Origin: G965197715 sp965247615
GTDB lineage: Bacteria; Chloroflexota; Dehalococcoidia; Lucifugimonadales; UBA1127
Length of the DNA stretch: 64,000 nucleotides
Assembly: GCA_965247615.1 (NCBI GenBank)
Contig: OZ252022.1
Span: forward strand, 868,001-932,000
Reading direction: 5' to 3'
Positions 62,171 through 64,000 of the stretch are shown here, in pieces; within the stretch, counting starts at the first letter, position 1, and each line of letters begins with the position of its first letter. Both the position numbers and the translations under genes were made by a program. The notes below the pieces were generated by a model that did not search any database, had not been told where the DNA came from, and worked only from the letters and a program-made list of their open reading frames with translations.

Positions 62171-63394
62171 ATGATCAGCAGCCTGATTTCCAAGGGATTC
62201 CTCCGCTCCTTCCAGGTCCGGGACTTCAGGCTGCTGTGGCTCTCGGACGGCTTTGGCTCATGGGCGGAGCACACTGAGTTCGTCGTCCTTGCCTGGTATG
62301 TGCTGACCGTCACCGACTCGCCGTTCATGGTCGGCGTCTTCGGCGCGCTGCGCTTCGTCGGCACCCTATTCGCTCCGTTCTACGGAGTCCTCGCCGACCG
62401 GTACGACCGCGCCCGGCTCTTCGCCCTGGTACGGACCTCGGCTTTGGCGGTTGCCGGCGTCGTGCTCGCCCTTGCCGTCGCTGGTCAGCTCAACGTCTGG
62501 TTCGTCTTCGTCCTCATGACCATGGAGGGCATTGCGCGCGCCGCCTACATCGTCACGAGGCAGGCCCTTATCGCCGACCAACTCCAGGGCGAGCGGTTGA
62601 TGAACGGCGTGGCCCTGAACCGGATAGCATTCAACGTGGCGCAGCTTGGCGGGCCCGCCATAGGCGGCGTCTTGCTGAGCCGGATGGGCACCATCTGGGC
62701 GTACGTACCGGTGGTAGTCTTCAACCTCCTTGCGTCCCTCCTGGCCTATGCGATGCGTCCCACGGTCAACGTGACTTCGGGATCGCCACAGTCGATGTGG
62801 AGCAACCTGGTCGAAGCGTTCAGCTACATCGCCAAGCATCGGGTCGTACTGGCGCTGCTTCTCATGGCTTTTCTGGTGAACCTCACCGCCTTCCCCCTGA
62901 ACCACGGCCTCATGCCTGTCTTCGCGCGCGATGTTCTCGGCCGGGGCCCGGCGGGACTCGCGGCGCTTCTGGCTGTCTACGCCGCAGGTGCGCTGATCGG
63001 CTCCACCGCCATCGCCGTCCTGAGAGGGCTGAAACGACCCGGCAGGGTCATCGTCGTCGCGACTCTGGCCTGGCACCTTGGGTTGGTCCTCTTTGCCGGC
63101 TCACGGTGGTTCAGCGGCTCCATGGCCATTCTCCTGGCAACCGGGGTGGCCCAGTCCCTCACCATGGTCGTCATGGCCATGATGCTTCTCGGCGTGACCG
63201 CGCCCGAGGTCCGCGGCCGCGTCATGGGTGCGCGCTCCCTGGCGGTGTACAGCCTGCCACTGGGCCTGCTGGTGTCGGGGGCGCTGGCCGACATCTTGGG
63301 AGCGCCCGCGGCCCTGGCCATCCTCTCGCTGTTCGGCGTGGTGGCAACGCTGCTCATCACCGCGGGAGTTCGCGACCTCTGGCGAGTGGCGTGA
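62171..63394 (+). CDS. Major facilitator superfamily transporter
   Basis: A 407-residue protein of about 12 membrane segments. The A-motif is in GVLADRYDRARL and again in the second half (GLKRPGRV). Layout resembles the MFS_3/enterobactin-exporter (EntS) group; substrate unknown. Start at 62171 lies just inside the spacer from the PLD-ATPase. Confidence 0.9.
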   Translation: MISSLISKGFLRSFQVRDFRLLWLSDGFGSWAEHTEFVVLAWYVLTVTDSPFMVGVFGALRFVGTLFAPFYGVLADRYDRARLFALVRTSALAVAGVVLALAVAGQLNVWFVFVLMTMEGIARAAYIVTRQALIADQLQGERLMNGVALNRIAFNVAQLGGPAIGGVLLSRMGTIWAYVPVVVFNLLASLLAYAMRPTVNVTSGSPQSMWSNLVEAFSYIAKHRVVLALLLMAFLVNLTAFPLNHGLMPVFARDVLGRGPAGLAALLAVYAAGALIGSTAIAVLRGLKRPGRVIVVATLAWHLGLVLFAGSRWFSGSMAILLATGVAQSLTMVVMAMMLLGVTAPEVRGRVMGARSLAVYSLPLGLLVSGALADILGAPAALAILSLFGVVATLLITAGVRDLWRVA

Positions 63395-63401
63395 CGTCCC
63401 C

Positions 63402-63600
63402 GCAAGAGGAGACCTTTGCATAACTCCCTGTGGAGGGCGAGGTTGTGAGAGTGAAGCAGCTCCCGCCAACCTGCGGCCCCGCCCCTGGATTCCCGCTTTC
63501 GCGGGGTCGCTGGCGCGACGGCCTTGTAGGGGGAGGGTTGCGGGGTCGCCACGGTGGGTGGGTGCGGGAATGGCGGTTGTGCAAAGGTCTCCAAGAGCGG
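63402..63600 (+). repeat. Composite repeat A+B with terminal inverted boxes
   Basis: Opens with GGAGACCTTTGCATAACTCC, continues as family A (GTGGAGGGCGAGGTTG, GATTCCCGCTTTCGC), enters a family B unit (63503-63549), and closes with CAAAGGTCTCC (63579-63589), an inverted copy of the opening box. The opposed AGACCTTTG boxes at both ends are the shape of a non-autonomous element. Confidence 0.75.
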
Positions 63601-63669
63601 CTGGCCTTCGATGCTACAATTGAAACAGCTATTTACGGCTGCGGTTGGACCAATGAAGAAGGATGAGCA

Positions 63670-64000
63670 TTGGCATTCTCCGGGCTCCGATTGAACTTGC
63701 GATTGGCGATGCCCATTCTGTGCATGGCCCTCTCCGCGCTGCTGGCGCCCGCTGCGGCATGCGGTCTACTCGAGCCGACAGAGGCGAAGGCCGCACCTGT
63801 GAGCATCGACAGGTCGGAGGTCAATGGGATCCTCGCAGCATCGGAGATGCTGGTCGGCGAGAACCGCTTTCCCTTTGCCCTGGCCAACTCCGAGGGCACA
63901 CTCATCGAAGGAGCACGTGTCCATGCCCGCTTCTACAGGCTCCTCGGTGAGGGCCGCGCGGAGCTGAGGACGCAGGCCGATGCCAACTTCCTCGAGGTGA
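63670..64000 (+). CDS. Lipoprotein, truncated by the window edge
   Basis: A signal peptide (RLAMPILCMALSALLAPAAAC) with a lipobox Cys, then SEMLVGENRFPFALANSEGTL, a motif I associate with secreted proteins having a redox or binding domain. Start TTG at 63670, after an AAGGA site; an in-frame TGA precedes it. The gene continues beyond the window. Confidence 0.6.
   Translation, partial: MAFSGLRLNLRLAMPILCMALSALLAPAAACGLLEPTEAKAAPVSIDRSEVNGILAASEMLVGENRFPFALANSEGTLIEGARVHARFYRLLGEGRAELRTQADANFLEV

Overview
The window looks like a high-GC chromosome segment from an uncultured Chloroflexota lineage, most likely Dehalococcoidia/SAR202-like. This rests on an HspR-regulated dnaJ-clpC heat-shock locus, the tuf-rpmG-secE-nusG-rplKAJL order with flanking Thr and Tyr tRNAs, a recA promoter with a GAAC-N4-GTTC LexA box, and an excess of amidohydrolase_2, Rieske oxygenase, cyclase, NIPSNAP and cupin genes. 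The assignment is inferred from gene content; no rRNA gene is present to confirm it.

Layout. 0.6-2.7 kb: threonine synthase, a NIL-domain protein and a ThiS-like sulfur carrier. 2.7-8.4 kb: an amidohydrolase, then divergent hsp20 and dnaJ-hspR-clpC around a shared operator/promoter region. 8.5-9.0 kb: a BCP-type peroxiredoxin whose peroxidatic Cys codon is an in-frame UGA (candidate selenoprotein). 9.2-21.4 kb: catabolic and accessory enzymes (alpha/beta hydrolases, oxidoreductase, dienelactone hydrolase, peptide-binding lipoprotein, enoyl-CoA hydratase, three amidohydrolases of which one has lost its metal ligands). 21.6-28.9 kb: radC, then the ribosomal/translation cluster. 29.0-32.7 kb: Rieske oxygenase, flavin-reductase-like protein and amidase operon. 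32.9-38.1 kb: a decayed DNA-methylase/helicase locus with a HigA-like protein and a NucS-like nuclease. 38.2-42.7 kb: a CinA-like/nucleotidylyltransferase fusion and several catabolic enzymes. 42.7-46.6 kb: a repeat-rich scar zone with a radical-SAM pseudogene, gene fragments and a higBA pair. 46.7-54.9 kb: a recA operon that includes a second candidate selenoprotein (UxxC in a two-domain thioredoxin-like protein) and a surface peptidase, then rplI-dnaB-dnaD-tandem dnaC and a HIT protein. 55.1-64.0 kb: hydroxyacid oxidase, aldo/keto reductase, RidA, two cupins, a PLD-nuclease/P-loop ATPase fusion, an MFS transporter and the start of a lipoprotein.

The strongest finding is two independent genes in which a UGA sits exactly at a catalytic redox cysteine, each followed at the expected distance by a small hairpin with GU in the loop; UGA is an ordinary stop elsewhere in the window. 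Together they argue that this organism inserts selenocysteine. The most likely uncharacterised system is the single-gene PLD-ATPase at 60-62 kb. At least two families of dispersed hairpin repeats fill the non-coding gaps, mostly next to broken genes.
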